The notes: generated from the sequence alone by a model not told the origin. A stretch of 64,000 bases of DNA from JASSUD01 sp031963225 (GCA_031963225.1 JASSUD010000006.1:8814-72813); one strand, 5' to 3'. Shown: positions 32,341 to 40,964, counted from the first letter of the stretch. A program made the numbers and translations.

Positions 32341-34191
32341 TCATTCTTGACGATCAGCATACTTAGCCCCAAAATCGTAGTGTATCATGTCTCGGATGGC
32401 TTCAATAATATTGTTACCCAAGCTATTTATTATTGTTATATTGGCTCCTTTTTCATCTTCTAATAATGTTTTTAATAATTCGTCTCGTGGCTGTTCTTGT
32501 TTAACTTGCTTACAAATTACTTCTAGTAGATTTCCCATTTTTTTTCCAACCCCATACACTCGTGCTTGAACTCCCTCCGCCACCTCTTCAGGTTTGTATA
32601 TCTTGTACTGAGAAACTATTGATAATATATCGAATAGACCTTCTGTGAAATGGATGGCTTGTTCTCGACTAGCAGTAGACAACAACGGCGTATGCGTGCT
32701 CGACTGTGCACCAACCTGAGGAAAGTTTTTTTCATCGCAGTGACTAACCGCATTCAGATTCTGGTTCGGATTCTTATATTTGGATTCAATTATTCCTTTG
32801 ACGGAAGCAAGGGGGGCGGGCGAGCTAAAGGATGGGGACTGTTGGGTTTGGGGCGCGTCGAGAACCTGGGCATGACATTCCAATCTTGAATTCACAAAAC
32901 CATTTTTATTAGCCTCGTTAAATTCCTCACTGAACTCAATGCCAACAACCCGAACCGAATATTTTACCCAATGCTTTTCGACATTGACCCATTTTTTAAC
33001 CTTGCTTTCAATAAGCAGTTCGTGCGCTTTATTCGCTTCGGCTGTAATAGGAAAAAGGTTTCCCGCCTCACCAGGGCCGCCCAAATTATCGTTTAGCAAA
33101 TGTCCTCGGATAAATTTACTTTTATTATCCAACGCACTATCAGTGGGAAGCTTTTCCATGATGGCGCTCTGTACTCCGCTTTTTGGCGGCCCACCCTGTG
33201 AGTGTTCGGGACCCAAGGGGTCGGCAACCATTTCTACCCCAGCAGCTCCGGTCGGATGTAACGCCCAGGTTACATCAGTCTGCCGCCCATCCAATGATGC
33301 CATGGTTGACCATGGTTCAAGCTGAATAGGCATCGAATAAGTGTTATCAGGTTTCGTTCTGGATAGGTGTGACAATTGGACCTGATCTTTTCTTTGCGTC
33401 GTGAAGGGTAAAGCGGGTAATTGCTCTATATCGATTTTTCCGTTCTCAGAATTGGTTTTTTGTTCCTCCTGAATGCCTCCAACTACAAGCTGACGGGCGT
33501 TATCTCCCATCATATCGGCTTCTTTCTCCAGTCCCTGATCATCATTAATCGCCACCCCCTTCGCTTGCACCGTCGGCCTCACCCGCCCCTGCTTCTGCTG
33601 CACCACATGCCACGCCTCATGCGGTAAATGCTGCTCCTGTCCTGGCGCAACGTGAATATCTGTCCCTTGCGTATACGCGTGCGCTTGCAATTGGGCGGGT
33701 TTCGATGAGTTGTAATGCACCTTCACATCATCCATCGCCAGGCCAGACAGATTTTCTATGCCGGCCTTTAGATTATCCGGCAGGCCCGTATTGTTTTGCG
33801 GGGGGGCCGCATTTTCCACTAGCTGCGTAGGCGCTGCGCCTTCTGGGAATTTACCCTGTAACAGCTCTTTTTCCTCTTTTTCCTTCTTTTGCAATGCTTC
33901 AAGCTTGCCGTGCAGTGGCTCCTTCTCGTCTATCCCCTTTCGCTGCATCGGTCGCCCAAACATGCCTTCTAGCTGCCGCCTTTGCGCGACCATCCGCGGA
34001 CTGTTATCAATCGCCATTTGCAAACTGCGCTGCGCTTGCACACACGGGCTTTGATTGATGGTCTGCGCTAACTGCGCGAGGTTGCCATGGGGAGAACTGA
34101 ACCCTAGCGCGTTATTCCCTCGCGCACTTTGGCGCTGCGCCGCGCTGGCCTGCGGTACCGTCGCGGCTTTGCTTTTGTTGGGTTTTTGCAT
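32341..34191 (-). CDS. DUF4157-nuclease protein, probable eCIS cargo toxin
   Basis: A 616-residue protein. Residues 1-90 are polar with the cargo-like stretch DNSPRMVAQRRQLEGMFGRP. A DUF4157 domain follows, with LPHEAWHVVQQKQGR at about residues 190-203 (metalloprotease-like HExxH). DUF4157 is commonly encoded in eCIS loci, often at the head of toxins. Residues 280-440 carry a nuclease-like domain with FIRGHLLNDNLGGPGEAGNL at about 358-377, resembling the RGH motif of DNA/RNA non-specific endonucleases. The last 140 residues are unfamiliar and may be a second toxin or an immunity-contact domain. The gene is divergent from the eCIS operon that starts 575 bases away. It appears intact; its 3' end lies next to the IS110 remnant. 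No signal peptide is present. Confidence 0.8.
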   Translation of the reverse strand: MQKPNKSKAATVPQASAAQRQSARGNNALGFSSPHGNLAQLAQTINQSPCVQAQRSLQMAIDNSPRMVAQRRQLEGMFGRPMQRKGIDEKEPLHGKLEALQKKEKEEKELLQGKFPEGAAPTQLVENAAPPQNNTGLPDNLKAGIENLSGLAMDDVKVHYNSSKPAQLQAHAYTQGTDIHVAPGQEQHLPHEAWHVVQQKQGRVRPTVQAKGVAINDDQGLEKEADMMGDNARQLVVGGIQEEQKTNSENGKIDIEQLPALPFTTQRKDQVQLSHLSRTKPDNTYSMPIQLEPWSTMASLDGRQTDVTWALHPTGAAGVEMVADPLGPEHSQGGPPKSGVQSAIMEKLPTDSALDNKSKFIRGHLLNDNLGGPGEAGNLFPITAEANKAHELLIESKVKKWVNVEKHWVKYSVRVVGIEFSEEFNEANKNGFVNSRLECHAQVLDAPQTQQSPSFSSPAPLASVKGIIESKYKNPNQNLNAVSHCDEKNFPQVGAQSSTHTPLLSTASREQAIHFTEGLFDILSIVSQYKIYKPEEVAEGVQARVYGVGKKMGNLLEVICKQVKQEQPRDELLKTLLEDEKGANITIINSLGNNIIEAIRDMIHYDFGAKYADRQE

Positions 34192-34269
34192 GTTTTTCTG
34201 TTCCTTACAAGGCTTGAATGATTGACCATCACAGATTGAGCCCGTCTTTTAGCAACCTGTCGGTTATCT

Positions 34270-34452
34270 CATGTATCAAAGTGGGAAGGAAGCGGACAAA
34301 GCCGAGCGGATTATTGTGTGCCGCACGGTTTAAAGCGCCACACCTTCAACGATTGGGTGCGAGCCCGTAAAGCAAAATGGTGCGAGGCTGAGCGGACGAC
34401 GCTGAGTTGGTTGCCGGTTACGATCAAATCGGAACTAATACAGTTCATATAG
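34270..34452 (+). pseudogene. IS66-family accessory protein TnpA remnant
   Basis: The plus-strand frame reads SKWEGSGQSRADYCVPHGLK, then RHTFNDWVRARKAKWCEAE and LSWLPVTIK. This is the pattern of IS66 TnpA (W..SG.S.A.YC..HGL...TF..W, ending in PV.I). No start codon, no tnpB or tnpC and no terminal repeats are seen. It is a short relic between the cargo gene and the eCIS operon. Confidence 0.6.
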
Positions 34453-34464
34453 GCGCTATGGCGT

Positions 34465-34498
34465 GCATGTTGGGGTTCCTTCGTCACCACCAACCTAC
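34465..34498 (-). repeat. Dispersed hairpin repeat, copy G (GACGAAGGA loop)
   Basis: The first copy in the eCIS region. The stem is as in the left-hand copies, but the loop reads GACGAAGGA instead of GAGGCACGA. The flank GGCGCTATGGCGT resembles the GCCATGGCGTCC flank of copies H and J. Bases 34499-34765 hold no gene and should include the eCIS promoter. Confidence 0.85.
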
Positions 34499-34765
34499 GT
34501 TTCAAAAGAAGTCTAATGATTACCATTTGTAATGAGAGAGCACGTTAAGCTAGATAATCTTTATCTACTATCAGTTAAATAGCTTAGGCTGCTATTGCTT
34601 AATTTTAGGTAGCATGCGCTAAGTAAGTCAGCGAGTGATCAAAAAGAGACGCGTTCATCATGCATCTGCTTCACGTCACTCATCGGATAACCCTCGTCGC
34701 GCGGAGCATGCATTATTTCTTTTTCGATCACCAACCTTGAGACAGAGCTAGCTTGGCTCGCCACG

Positions 34766-36058
34766 TTGATCAAAATTAGTCTTCAGGATTATTTTGAGCA
34801 AGCGTCTGGTACGTCTGATGTTTGGAATATCAGCCCGCCAGCATTAGAAAAAGCTGCTGACCCCTATGCGCAATTGGTTCATGAATATGCGATGTCTTTT
34901 GATGAGCGAGTTGTGTTTATCTTGGCTTTAGCGCCTTACTTGTGCCCACAAATACTCGATCCTTTTTTGCTGCAGAACGCGCATAACAAACGTGGTTTTA
35001 CCGAATTCGGTGGTACGTTAAACCATGCTCATAGCGGTTTTTGGCCGACATTGGAAACCGCTGCGTTTATCTTGTCAGCAAAAAATTTAGCGCGCCGCTT
35101 GGCTTTAATGCGGATTGCGCAGCAGGATCATTTTTTCCAGCAATACAAAATTTTAGATTTTAAGCACGCGCAGCCCTCGTCCCATCTGTTCTCTACCGAG
35201 CTACATATTAGCCATGAGTATTTAGGCTATCTGACGACTGGCGCTTCTTATAAGCCAGCGTATACCGCTCATTTCCCCGCTAAACTTTTAGTGACACCAT
35301 TCGATTGGTCAGATTTGGTCTTGCATGACTCGACCTTAGATGAAATTGAAGAAATTAAAGCTTGGCTTACGCATCGGCAAACTTTATTGCATGAGTGGCA
35401 GTTACAAAAGCGTATCAAAGCTGGTTTTCGTAGTTTGTTTTATGGGCCGCCAGGTACTGGTAAAACACTTACCGCGTCATTGCTGGGTAAAAGCACGGGT
35501 TTAGATGTGTATCGCGTTGATCTTTCTTTGGTTGTTTCTAAATACATCGGAGAAACAGAAAAAAATCTGGCGTCGATTTTTGATCAGGCCGAAAACCGTA
35601 ACTGGATTTTGTTTTTCGATGAGGCAGATGCTTTGTTTGGTAAGCGCACACAAACGTCAAGCGCGCACGATCGTTATGCGAATCAGGAAGTGTCTTATTT
35701 ATTGCAACGTATTGAGGATTTTCCGGGCGTTGTCATTTTGGCTTCGAATTTAAAAGGAAATATAGACGAAGCATTCGCGCGTCGTTTTCAGTCAATGATT
35801 TATTTTCCGCTGCCTGGTCCTGAGCAACGCTTAAAGCTATGGCACGCTGCGTTTGCAAGTCCTTGCCGCTTGGCTCCTGACATTGATTTTGCGAAGCTCG
35901 CACAAATGTATGAACTCAGTGGTGGTGCAATTACCAATGTTTTACGTTCAGCCGCATTGATGGCATTACGCCGCGATGCATCAGCAGCAGTGATTGAATT
36001 AACAGATATTTTGCGCGGTATTCAACGTGAGCTTTATAAAGAAGGAAAAATGGTTTGA
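34766..36058 (+). CDS. eCIS AAA+ ATPase (Afp15-like)
   Basis: A 430-residue protein whose C-terminal half is an AAA+ ATPase: Walker A GPPGTGKT at residues 227-234, Walker B LFFDEADALFG around D285-E286, sensor-type ILASNLKGNIDEAF and an arginine-finger-like FARRFQ. The N-terminal 200 residues are the helical region found in eCIS ATPases, which are encoded in nearly every such locus and are needed for assembly in the Afp/PVC systems. The only in-frame start upstream of the conserved region is the TTG at 34766, without a clear ribosome-binding site. It heads the operon, 33 bases before the DUF4255 gene. Confidence 0.9.
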   Translation: MIKISLQDYFEQASGTSDVWNISPPALEKAADPYAQLVHEYAMSFDERVVFILALAPYLCPQILDPFLLQNAHNKRGFTEFGGTLNHAHSGFWPTLETAAFILSAKNLARRLALMRIAQQDHFFQQYKILDFKHAQPSSHLFSTELHISHEYLGYLTTGASYKPAYTAHFPAKLLVTPFDWSDLVLHDSTLDEIEEIKAWLTHRQTLLHEWQLQKRIKAGFRSLFYGPPGTGKTLTASLLGKSTGLDVYRVDLSLVVSKYIGETEKNLASIFDQAENRNWILFFDEADALFGKRTQTSSAHDRYANQEVSYLLQRIEDFPGVVILASNLKGNIDEAFARRFQSMIYFPLPGPEQRLKLWHAAFASPCRLAPDIDFAKLAQMYELSGGAITNVLRSAALMALRRDASAAVIELTDILRGIQRELYKEGKMV

Positions 36059-36091
36059 CCTTAGCAAGCTGACAAGTAGGAGAGAAAAAAC

Positions 36092-36664
36092 GTGATCGAT
36101 AGAGTATTAAATTTTCTGTTGGCAGAACTCAATATTTTTCTTGGCATGCCTATGCAAAGCAGTGAACCTCTCGCTGTATTGTCAAGCCTCACTAATTTAG
36201 ATGGCACGATATCTATCGGCATTGAAAACAAGATAATCATTTCGCTTGTGAATGTTGAGCGTGAAGCCGCTGCCGGATCACTCGCTGCAGTTAACCGTAC
36301 TCCCAGCGAAATATATAGCCGTGTTAACCCGCCTTTAAGTTTAAATTTGTCAGTACTCGTTAGCGCTTCTTTTCCTACTAATTATGGTGAAGCGCTGCGG
36401 CTATTAAGTCGTGCACTAGCTTGTTTCCAGGCGAAGCAAAGCTTTAATGCACAAAATTCTCCGTCGCTACCGCGTGAAATAGCTAGGCTTAGTCTAGATT
36501 TAATGAGTTTGAATACGCAGGACATGAATTATTTATGGTCTATTTTAGGCACAAAGTATTTGCCTTCAGCGTTGTATAAGGTACGTATGTTGATGTTGCA
36601 AGAAGGCCATGTGCTTGAGCAAACGCCTCGTATACAAGCTACTGAATCTCAAGTAAAGCGCTAA
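36092..36664 (+). CDS. DUF4255 tube/sheath terminator protein (Afp16-like)
   Basis: A 190-residue DUF4255 protein. The start IDRVLNFLLAELNIFL, the LVNVEREAAAG stretch and PPLSLNLSVLVSASFP followed by YGEALRLLSRALACFQ are characteristic. In Afp and PVC the homologous Afp16/Pvc16 caps the end of the tube and sheath and fixes particle length. A GTG start at 36092 is preceded by TAGGAGAG, a good ribosome-binding site. It lies between the ATPase and an unknown gene. In other systems it is often placed at the far end of the locus next to the ATPase, so the pair may have moved together to the head here. Confidence 0.88.
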   Translation: MIDRVLNFLLAELNIFLGMPMQSSEPLAVLSSLTNLDGTISIGIENKIIISLVNVEREAAAGSLAAVNRTPSEIYSRVNPPLSLNLSVLVSASFPTNYGEALRLLSRALACFQAKQSFNAQNSPSLPREIARLSLDLMSLNTQDMNYLWSILGTKYLPSALYKVRMLMLQEGHVLEQTPRIQATESQVKR

Positions 36665-36685
36665 GCGGATAAGGGAAATAAAAAG

Positions 36686-37885
36686 ATGGCAAACTGTGTT
36701 TACAAGCTTTTGTTTCAAGTGGTCTGCGAGCATCGTTATTTTTCACAGCAGAAGGCAAAAATGTTTAGGGTGGAGCCTACGCCTGCATGTGCCCAATTAT
36801 TGCAACGCTATCAACTTATTTTTCGCGCTTTTCCTGGCGGAGCAGTAGTGTATTACCCTTGTCAGAATCAAATAGAAAGCACGCCAGCTGAGAGTCTGGC
36901 GCAATTTAATGAGAGTATGCCTTTTACTTTCACACTAACTAGTGATGATCCTAATTGGCTGTATTACACCGACTTTGGTCCGGCCTTAATAGATGATCCT
37001 CGCGAGACGATTTATCAATTTGACAATTTAGCGGACGTCTCAACTCAAATTGTAAGTACTAGCAATGACAATAAAAAAGAAAGTGCCCAATTACTGCACC
37101 CGCTAGGGCAACCATTGAAAAAAGGTGCTCTGCCTGTCTGCCCTAAACGCTTTGTTTTAGGTGAAGTGCTAAGCGAATTAACCCATTTAACCCACACTCC
37201 CGAATCAGAAGCTCCTGTTTCACTTAAGGTGCAAGAAAAGCTAACACAACATATTGTCTGGCAAGACAATGTGCTAATAACGGCGCTGCGCAAAATACCT
37301 ATCGACCTTTCTTTTGCTGCTGATGGGTGCTACAGCTTGCGCCTTGATGGGCAACCCGAGCAGCTTTTTTACTTGAGTCAAATCCCTGCGATGCAACAAA
37401 TTGGGATGATTGAAATTTACATCGGAGGTGCAGCGCAACAACCTTATCTGCCTAAGGCTTGTACGATACTTGACGAAAACCATCGCGTTCAAGCTAAGAC
37501 ATTTACATTAGAGTTTAATAATCGTCACACGATATGGCGTTATTACTTAATTAACACCAGCGCCTACGAAAAAAATTACGCAGACTATCAACTTGTCGCA
37601 TTACCACGAGAAGGAGAAGGTCAAACGCCGGCGCAAATAAATTTTACCTGTCTACCTACGCTACAAAGTATAGAGGGGAGGTCAGCGTGGGTTTTTGAGT
37701 CAGCAGATTTACTGCCTTTATGGCAAATCCCTGCAGAAAAATTATCTGTGTTATTGCGTCCAGACCTAAGCAAGTTGCGTAGTGGACGCACCATCACGTT
37801 ACCGTATCCAAGCGCTAATACATTAAGGTCAGCAGGAGAAGCGTTGCCTCAACGCGTTTATTCCGAGGTTTTTGTGTATTTGTAG
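36686..37885 (+). CDS. eCIS-locus protein of unknown function
   Basis: A 399-residue soluble protein without signal peptide or membrane helix. The N-terminal 100 residues have a beta-rich pattern (YKLLFQVVCEHRYF, RVEPTPACAQLLQRY, FTFTLTSDDPNWLYYTDF), and similar unnamed proteins are known to me next to DUF4255 genes of Bacteroidetes-type contractile systems. That resemblance is from memory and needs checking. The C-terminal half also looks beta-rich (RHTIWRYYLINTSAYE). It follows the DUF4255 gene by 21 bases and is probably co-transcribed. The stop TAG belongs to the start of dispersed repeat copy H. A structural or assembly role is inferred from position only. Confidence 0.7.
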   Translation: MANCVYKLLFQVVCEHRYFSQQKAKMFRVEPTPACAQLLQRYQLIFRAFPGGAVVYYPCQNQIESTPAESLAQFNESMPFTFTLTSDDPNWLYYTDFGPALIDDPRETIYQFDNLADVSTQIVSTSNDNKKESAQLLHPLGQPLKKGALPVCPKRFVLGEVLSELTHLTHTPESEAPVSLKVQEKLTQHIVWQDNVLITALRKIPIDLSFAADGCYSLRLDGQPEQLFYLSQIPAMQQIGMIEIYIGGAAQQPYLPKACTILDENHRVQAKTFTLEFNNRHTIWRYYLINTSAYEKNYADYQLVALPREGEGQTPAQINFTCLPTLQSIEGRSAWVFESADLLPLWQIPAEKLSVLLRPDLSKLRSGRTITLPYPSANTLRSAGEALPQRVYSEVFVYL

Positions 37886-37915
37886 GTTGGTGGTGACGAA
37901 GGAACCCCAACATGC
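37882..37915 (+). repeat. Dispersed hairpin repeat, copy H (GACGAAGGA loop)
   Basis: A perfect GACGAAGGA-loop copy that begins inside the stop codon of the 399-residue gene (TTG TAG GTT). It is an inverted partner of copy I, 67 bases away if the insertion in I is included in that copy. Its right flank GCCATGGCGTCCTTGA is shared with copy J. Confidence 0.9.
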
Positions 37916-37982
37916 AAGCCATGGCGTCCTTGATAACCCGCATACAAAATTATCTAAAAGAAAAATTAAAAGTTAGCGGTAC

Positions 37983-38072
37983 GCATGTGATCTGCATGCA
38001 AAAAGTTGGATATTTGATCTGACTTTTTGGGTGCAGATCAATGTTGGGGTTCCTTCGTCACCACCAACCTAC
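37983..38072 (-). repeat. Dispersed hairpin repeat, copy I, split by a 53-bp palindromic insertion
   Basis: The copy reads GCATG at 37983-37987 and resumes with ATGTTGGGG at 38041. The insertion 37988-38040 separates the parts. Without it and one ATG, a standard GACGAAGGA-loop copy results. Bases 38073-38297 hold no gene and probably contain a promoter for the sheath and tube genes. Confidence 0.85.
37988..38040. mobile_element. 53-bp palindromic insertion inside repeat copy I
   Basis: The ends form a 19-bp inverted repeat with 17 matches (TGATCTGCATGCAAAAAGT against TGATCTGCACCCAAAAAGT). ATG flanks it on both sides, a possible 3-bp target duplication. It is too small to code for anything. 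It is unrelated in sequence to the MITE in copy C. Confidence 0.65.
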
Positions 38073-38297
38073 TTTTGTGCAATTAATTTAATTACGTATT
38101 GAGCGTAAAAATAAGAGTTTTCCCTGAGATATTTTTTTTAAGAAATCACGAACAATGGCTTTATTAAGAGCTTTCTTAATTTATTGTCTATTAAGAGCCT
38201 TCTTATATGTTAAGAACCTTTTTAAAGGACGCCCATCCAGCTATTCGGAATTATTGGTTGTAGCGCACAGATTGCTGAGACGGTCAAAGGAGACCAT

Positions 38298-39830
38298 ATG
38301 GCGCAATATAAAACCCCCGGGGTTTACCTCGTAGAAAAAGACGCTTTTCCCAATTCCGTTGTTGAAGTGGCAACCGCTATTCCGGCTTTTATTGGTTATA
38401 CAGAAAAAGCTGCGAATGGTAACCAAAGTTTAATTCGCATACCCCGGCGCATTTCTTCATTCACCGAGTATTTACTTTATTTCGGTGGCCTGGCCATTCC
38501 TCGATTCTCATTCAAACAAGAAGTGGGTCAAGCTTATGAGCTTGAACTCGATCCTAATACGCACTTTCTGCTTTATTACAGCATGCGCCTTTATTTTGAT
38601 AATGGGGGTGGGCCTTGCTATGTGGTCTCGGCTGGCCTCTATAGCGATGTTAAAGCCAATGGGCGTAAAGGGGAGGACTATACCGATTGTTTAGCAGCTT
38701 TGACTAAAGAGTTAGAGCCTACTTTATTGGTAGCGCCAGACGTGAACTTATTAGAAGACGCCGAATGGCAAGACGTCATGCAGCAATTTTTAAAGCATTG
38801 CCAGGCGATGCAAAATCGTATTGCCATTTTCGATGTGCCGGGTGGCGATAAGCCGCGCAGTTATGATAATGAAGACGTGATTACTGCGTTTCGCACCGCT
38901 ATTGGAGTAGATTTTCTCAGTTATGGAGCCGCTTATTATCCATGGGTGAATAGCAGCATTGTTGGGCCGACTGATGTCAACTTTAGTGTAATTTCGCACG
39001 ACACCTTAGACGCGTTTATCACTGCGTTAACAGACCAAGCCAAAATTGATTTTGCTGGACGTGACGCTAAAGTCAATCCTATTGTCGATAAAATTAAGCA
39101 AATTAAAAAAGATTTACCTGAGTCAAATGATAATGAAGTGATTGCTCCTTTATCGCCAGAGGATAAGAGATCGTTACAGACTCTGCATCAAACCATAGCG
39201 GCAGTTAGCCCGCTTTATATGCAAGTTATGGAAGATATGCGTAAGCGGCTTAATTTGTTGCCGCCTAGCGCTGCCATGGCGGGCGTGTATGCGCGTATCG
39301 ATAGCACGCAAGGCGTATTTAAAGCGCCAGCTAATACCACCTTAAATTCCGTTGTTTCTCCTGCTGTCACTATTGCCCACGACGATCAAGAAGATTTGAA
39401 TATGCCGTTAGATGGTAAAGCTATCAACGCAATTCGCACCTTTCCAAACCGTGGCGTATTAGCTTGGGGAGCTCGCACTCTCGATGGTAATAGCCAAGAC
39501 TGGCGCTATCTGAATGTACGGCGCACGATAATTATGTTGGAGCAATCGATCAAATACGCCATGCAAGCTTATGTATTTGAACCTAATACTTCTTCGACTT
39601 GGGTCACCGTAAAAAGTGTGATTGATAATTTCTTAAATAATCAATGGAAAGCGGGTGGGCTCGCTGGCGCCACACCTGAGGAAGCATTCAGTGTAAGCGT
39701 TGGCTTAGGCAGTACGATGGTTCCCAATGACATCCTAGATGGCTTAATGAAAGTGATGGTTAAAGTGGCATTAGTGAGGCCAGCTGAATTTATCGAAATA
39801 ACTTTCCAACAGCAAATGCAAACCTCTTAA
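38298..39830 (+). CDS. eCIS contractile sheath protein (Afp2/3/4-like)
   Basis: A 510-residue sheath protein. The start MAQYKTPGVYLVEKDAFPNS, the following AIPAFIGYTEKA, and the C-terminal region RGVLAWGARTLDGNSQDWRY with LNVRRTIIMLEQSIKYAMQA are hallmarks of phage-tail and eCIS sheaths. The C-terminal domain makes the handshake contacts between subunits. The middle region (about residues 90-330) is the variable outer domain. AAAGGAG precedes the ATG by 5 bases, a strong ribosome-binding site fitting an abundant product. Only one sheath gene is present, whereas Afp and PVC have three. Confidence 0.96.
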   Translation: MAQYKTPGVYLVEKDAFPNSVVEVATAIPAFIGYTEKAANGNQSLIRIPRRISSFTEYLLYFGGLAIPRFSFKQEVGQAYELELDPNTHFLLYYSMRLYFDNGGGPCYVVSAGLYSDVKANGRKGEDYTDCLAALTKELEPTLLVAPDVNLLEDAEWQDVMQQFLKHCQAMQNRIAIFDVPGGDKPRSYDNEDVITAFRTAIGVDFLSYGAAYYPWVNSSIVGPTDVNFSVISHDTLDAFITALTDQAKIDFAGRDAKVNPIVDKIKQIKKDLPESNDNEVIAPLSPEDKRSLQTLHQTIAAVSPLYMQVMEDMRKRLNLLPPSAAMAGVYARIDSTQGVFKAPANTTLNSVVSPAVTIAHDDQEDLNMPLDGKAINAIRTFPNRGVLAWGARTLDGNSQDWRYLNVRRTIIMLEQSIKYAMQAYVFEPNTSSTWVTVKSVIDNFLNNQWKAGGLAGATPEEAFSVSVGLGSTMVPNDILDGLMKVMVKVALVRPAEFIEITFQQQMQTS

Positions 39831-39861
39831 TTAAAATTAAGCGTCTACGGGAGACGACATT

Positions 39862-40314
39862 ATGGCCGGTGAAGCTCAAGGTGATGTATGGCCCTTGCCT
39901 AAATTTTATTTTTTAGTCGATATTGGTAGTCAAACTAAACTGCCTTTTCAAGAAGTGTCAGGACTGGATTCCGAAACTCAGGTGATTGAGTATCGGGCGG
40001 GGAATAATAAAGTTTTCTCGACAATCAAAATGCCTGGCATTGTGAAGTTTGGCAATGTCACGCTGAAGAAAGGCGTTTTTGTTAAAGATAATAAATTCTG
40101 GGAATGGTACAACAAAATTAAAATGAATACGGTTGAGCGGGTACCCGTGACCATTCAGCTGCTCGACGAGGGTGGTAATGCCACGATGACGTGGACCTTA
40201 GCCAACGCTTGGCCAACCAAAATTACCGGAACGGATCTCAAGTCGGATGGGAATGAAGTCGCCGTAGAGACGATTGAAATTGCCCATGAAGGTTTGACGG
40301 TTGCTAATGGGTAA
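39862..40314 (+). CDS. eCIS inner tube protein (Afp1/Afp5-like, gp19 family)
   Basis: A 150-residue phage T4 gp19-like tube protein that stacks as hexamers inside the sheath. Family patterns are LPKFYFLVDIGSQTKLPFQE, the VSGLDSETQVIEYR stretch, MPGIVKFGNVTLKKGVF and WTLANAWPTKITGTDLKSDG. It lies 31 bases after the sheath gene with GGGAGACGAC before the ATG. The length and the LKSDGNEVAVETIEIAHEG ending identify it as the main tube subunit. Its stop overlaps the start of a second tube gene. Confidence 0.95.
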   Translation: MAGEAQGDVWPLPKFYFLVDIGSQTKLPFQEVSGLDSETQVIEYRAGNNKVFSTIKMPGIVKFGNVTLKKGVFVKDNKFWEWYNKIKMNTVERVPVTIQLLDEGGNATMTWTLANAWPTKITGTDLKSDGNEVAVETIEIAHEGLTVANG

Positions 40315-40780
40315 TTCTGACACCACCTCTACCGGCTATCCCCCTGTTAGTTTCTATTTTTCTGTGACGATAACCGGCATCAGTACCTCGAGTGATTCTG
40401 CTTTTATGGAAGTCAGTGGTTTAGATGCCGAGCTATCTACCTTTGAAATTAAAGAAGGGGGAGAAAACCGCTTTACGCACCGCCTGCCTGATCGCGTTAA
40501 ATATTCGAATCTTATTTTAAAGCGGGGCCTAATGTTAGCTGCATCTGATTTGGCGGTCTGGTGTAAAGAAACTTTGGAGTCGGATTTTTCCAAACCTATT
40601 GTCACGCATTCGATCAATCTTTTGCTCTTAGACCCGAAGGGCTCTCCTTCGATGGTATGGAATTTTGTGAACGCGTGGCCGATTAAATGGAGCGTGTCAA
40701 ATTTTGATGCGAAAGCCAATGAAATTGCTATAGAGACACTGGAATTTTCCTATGCCTATTGCAGGCGCACAGGCCAGTAA
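40307..40780 (+). CDS. Second eCIS tube protein, probable tube initiator (Pvc5/Afp5-like)
   Basis: A 157-residue relative of the preceding tube protein (YPPVSFYFSVTITGIS, then FMEVSGLDAELSTFEIKEGG, KYSNLILKRGLML, WNFVNAWPIKWSVSNFDAKA). Such divergent second copies form the first tube ring on the spike. The ATG at 40307 is used; it overlaps the upstream stop by 8 bases. The C-terminus ends CRRTGQ, unlike the main tube protein. The next gene, for DUF5908, begins 19 bases later. Confidence 0.92.
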   Translation: MGNSDTTSTGYPPVSFYFSVTITGISTSSDSAFMEVSGLDAELSTFEIKEGGENRFTHRLPDRVKYSNLILKRGLMLAASDLAVWCKETLESDFSKPIVTHSINLLLLDPKGSPSMVWNFVNAWPIKWSVSNFDAKANEIAIETLEFSYAYCRRTGQ

Positions 40781-40799
40781 AGTAAGAGGGATGGTAAAA

Positions 40800-40964
40800 A
40801 TGCCGATAGAAATTCGTGAGCTTGTGATTCGTGTAGCCGTTGAGAAAGATCGCGCCGAAACAAGGCAACAAGAAAGTCGCCCACTCGCTACTTTAAAGCA
40901 AGAAATTTTGGCAGCTTGCACAGAAAAGATAGAAGAAATGGTTCAGCGTACGTGGGAAAGATAG
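40800..40964 (+). CDS. DUF5908 small eCIS protein (Afp6-position)
   Basis: A 54-residue protein beginning MPIEIRELVIRVAVEKDRAE, the typical start of DUF5908 proteins, which are encoded between tube and baseplate genes in many contractile injection loci. The remainder is a polar helix. A longer frame from 40752 exists, but the ATG at 40800 matches the family start. The stop is followed directly by the ATG of the LysM gene, so translation is coupled. The precise role in the particle is not known to me. Confidence 0.8.
   Translation: MPIEIRELVIRVAVEKDRAETRQQESRPLATLKQEILAACTEKIEEMVQRTWER

Noticed and set aside
33024..34054. Plus-strand frames opposite the DUF4157 gene
   Set aside because: They are shadows of a long intact minus-strand gene with recognised domains.
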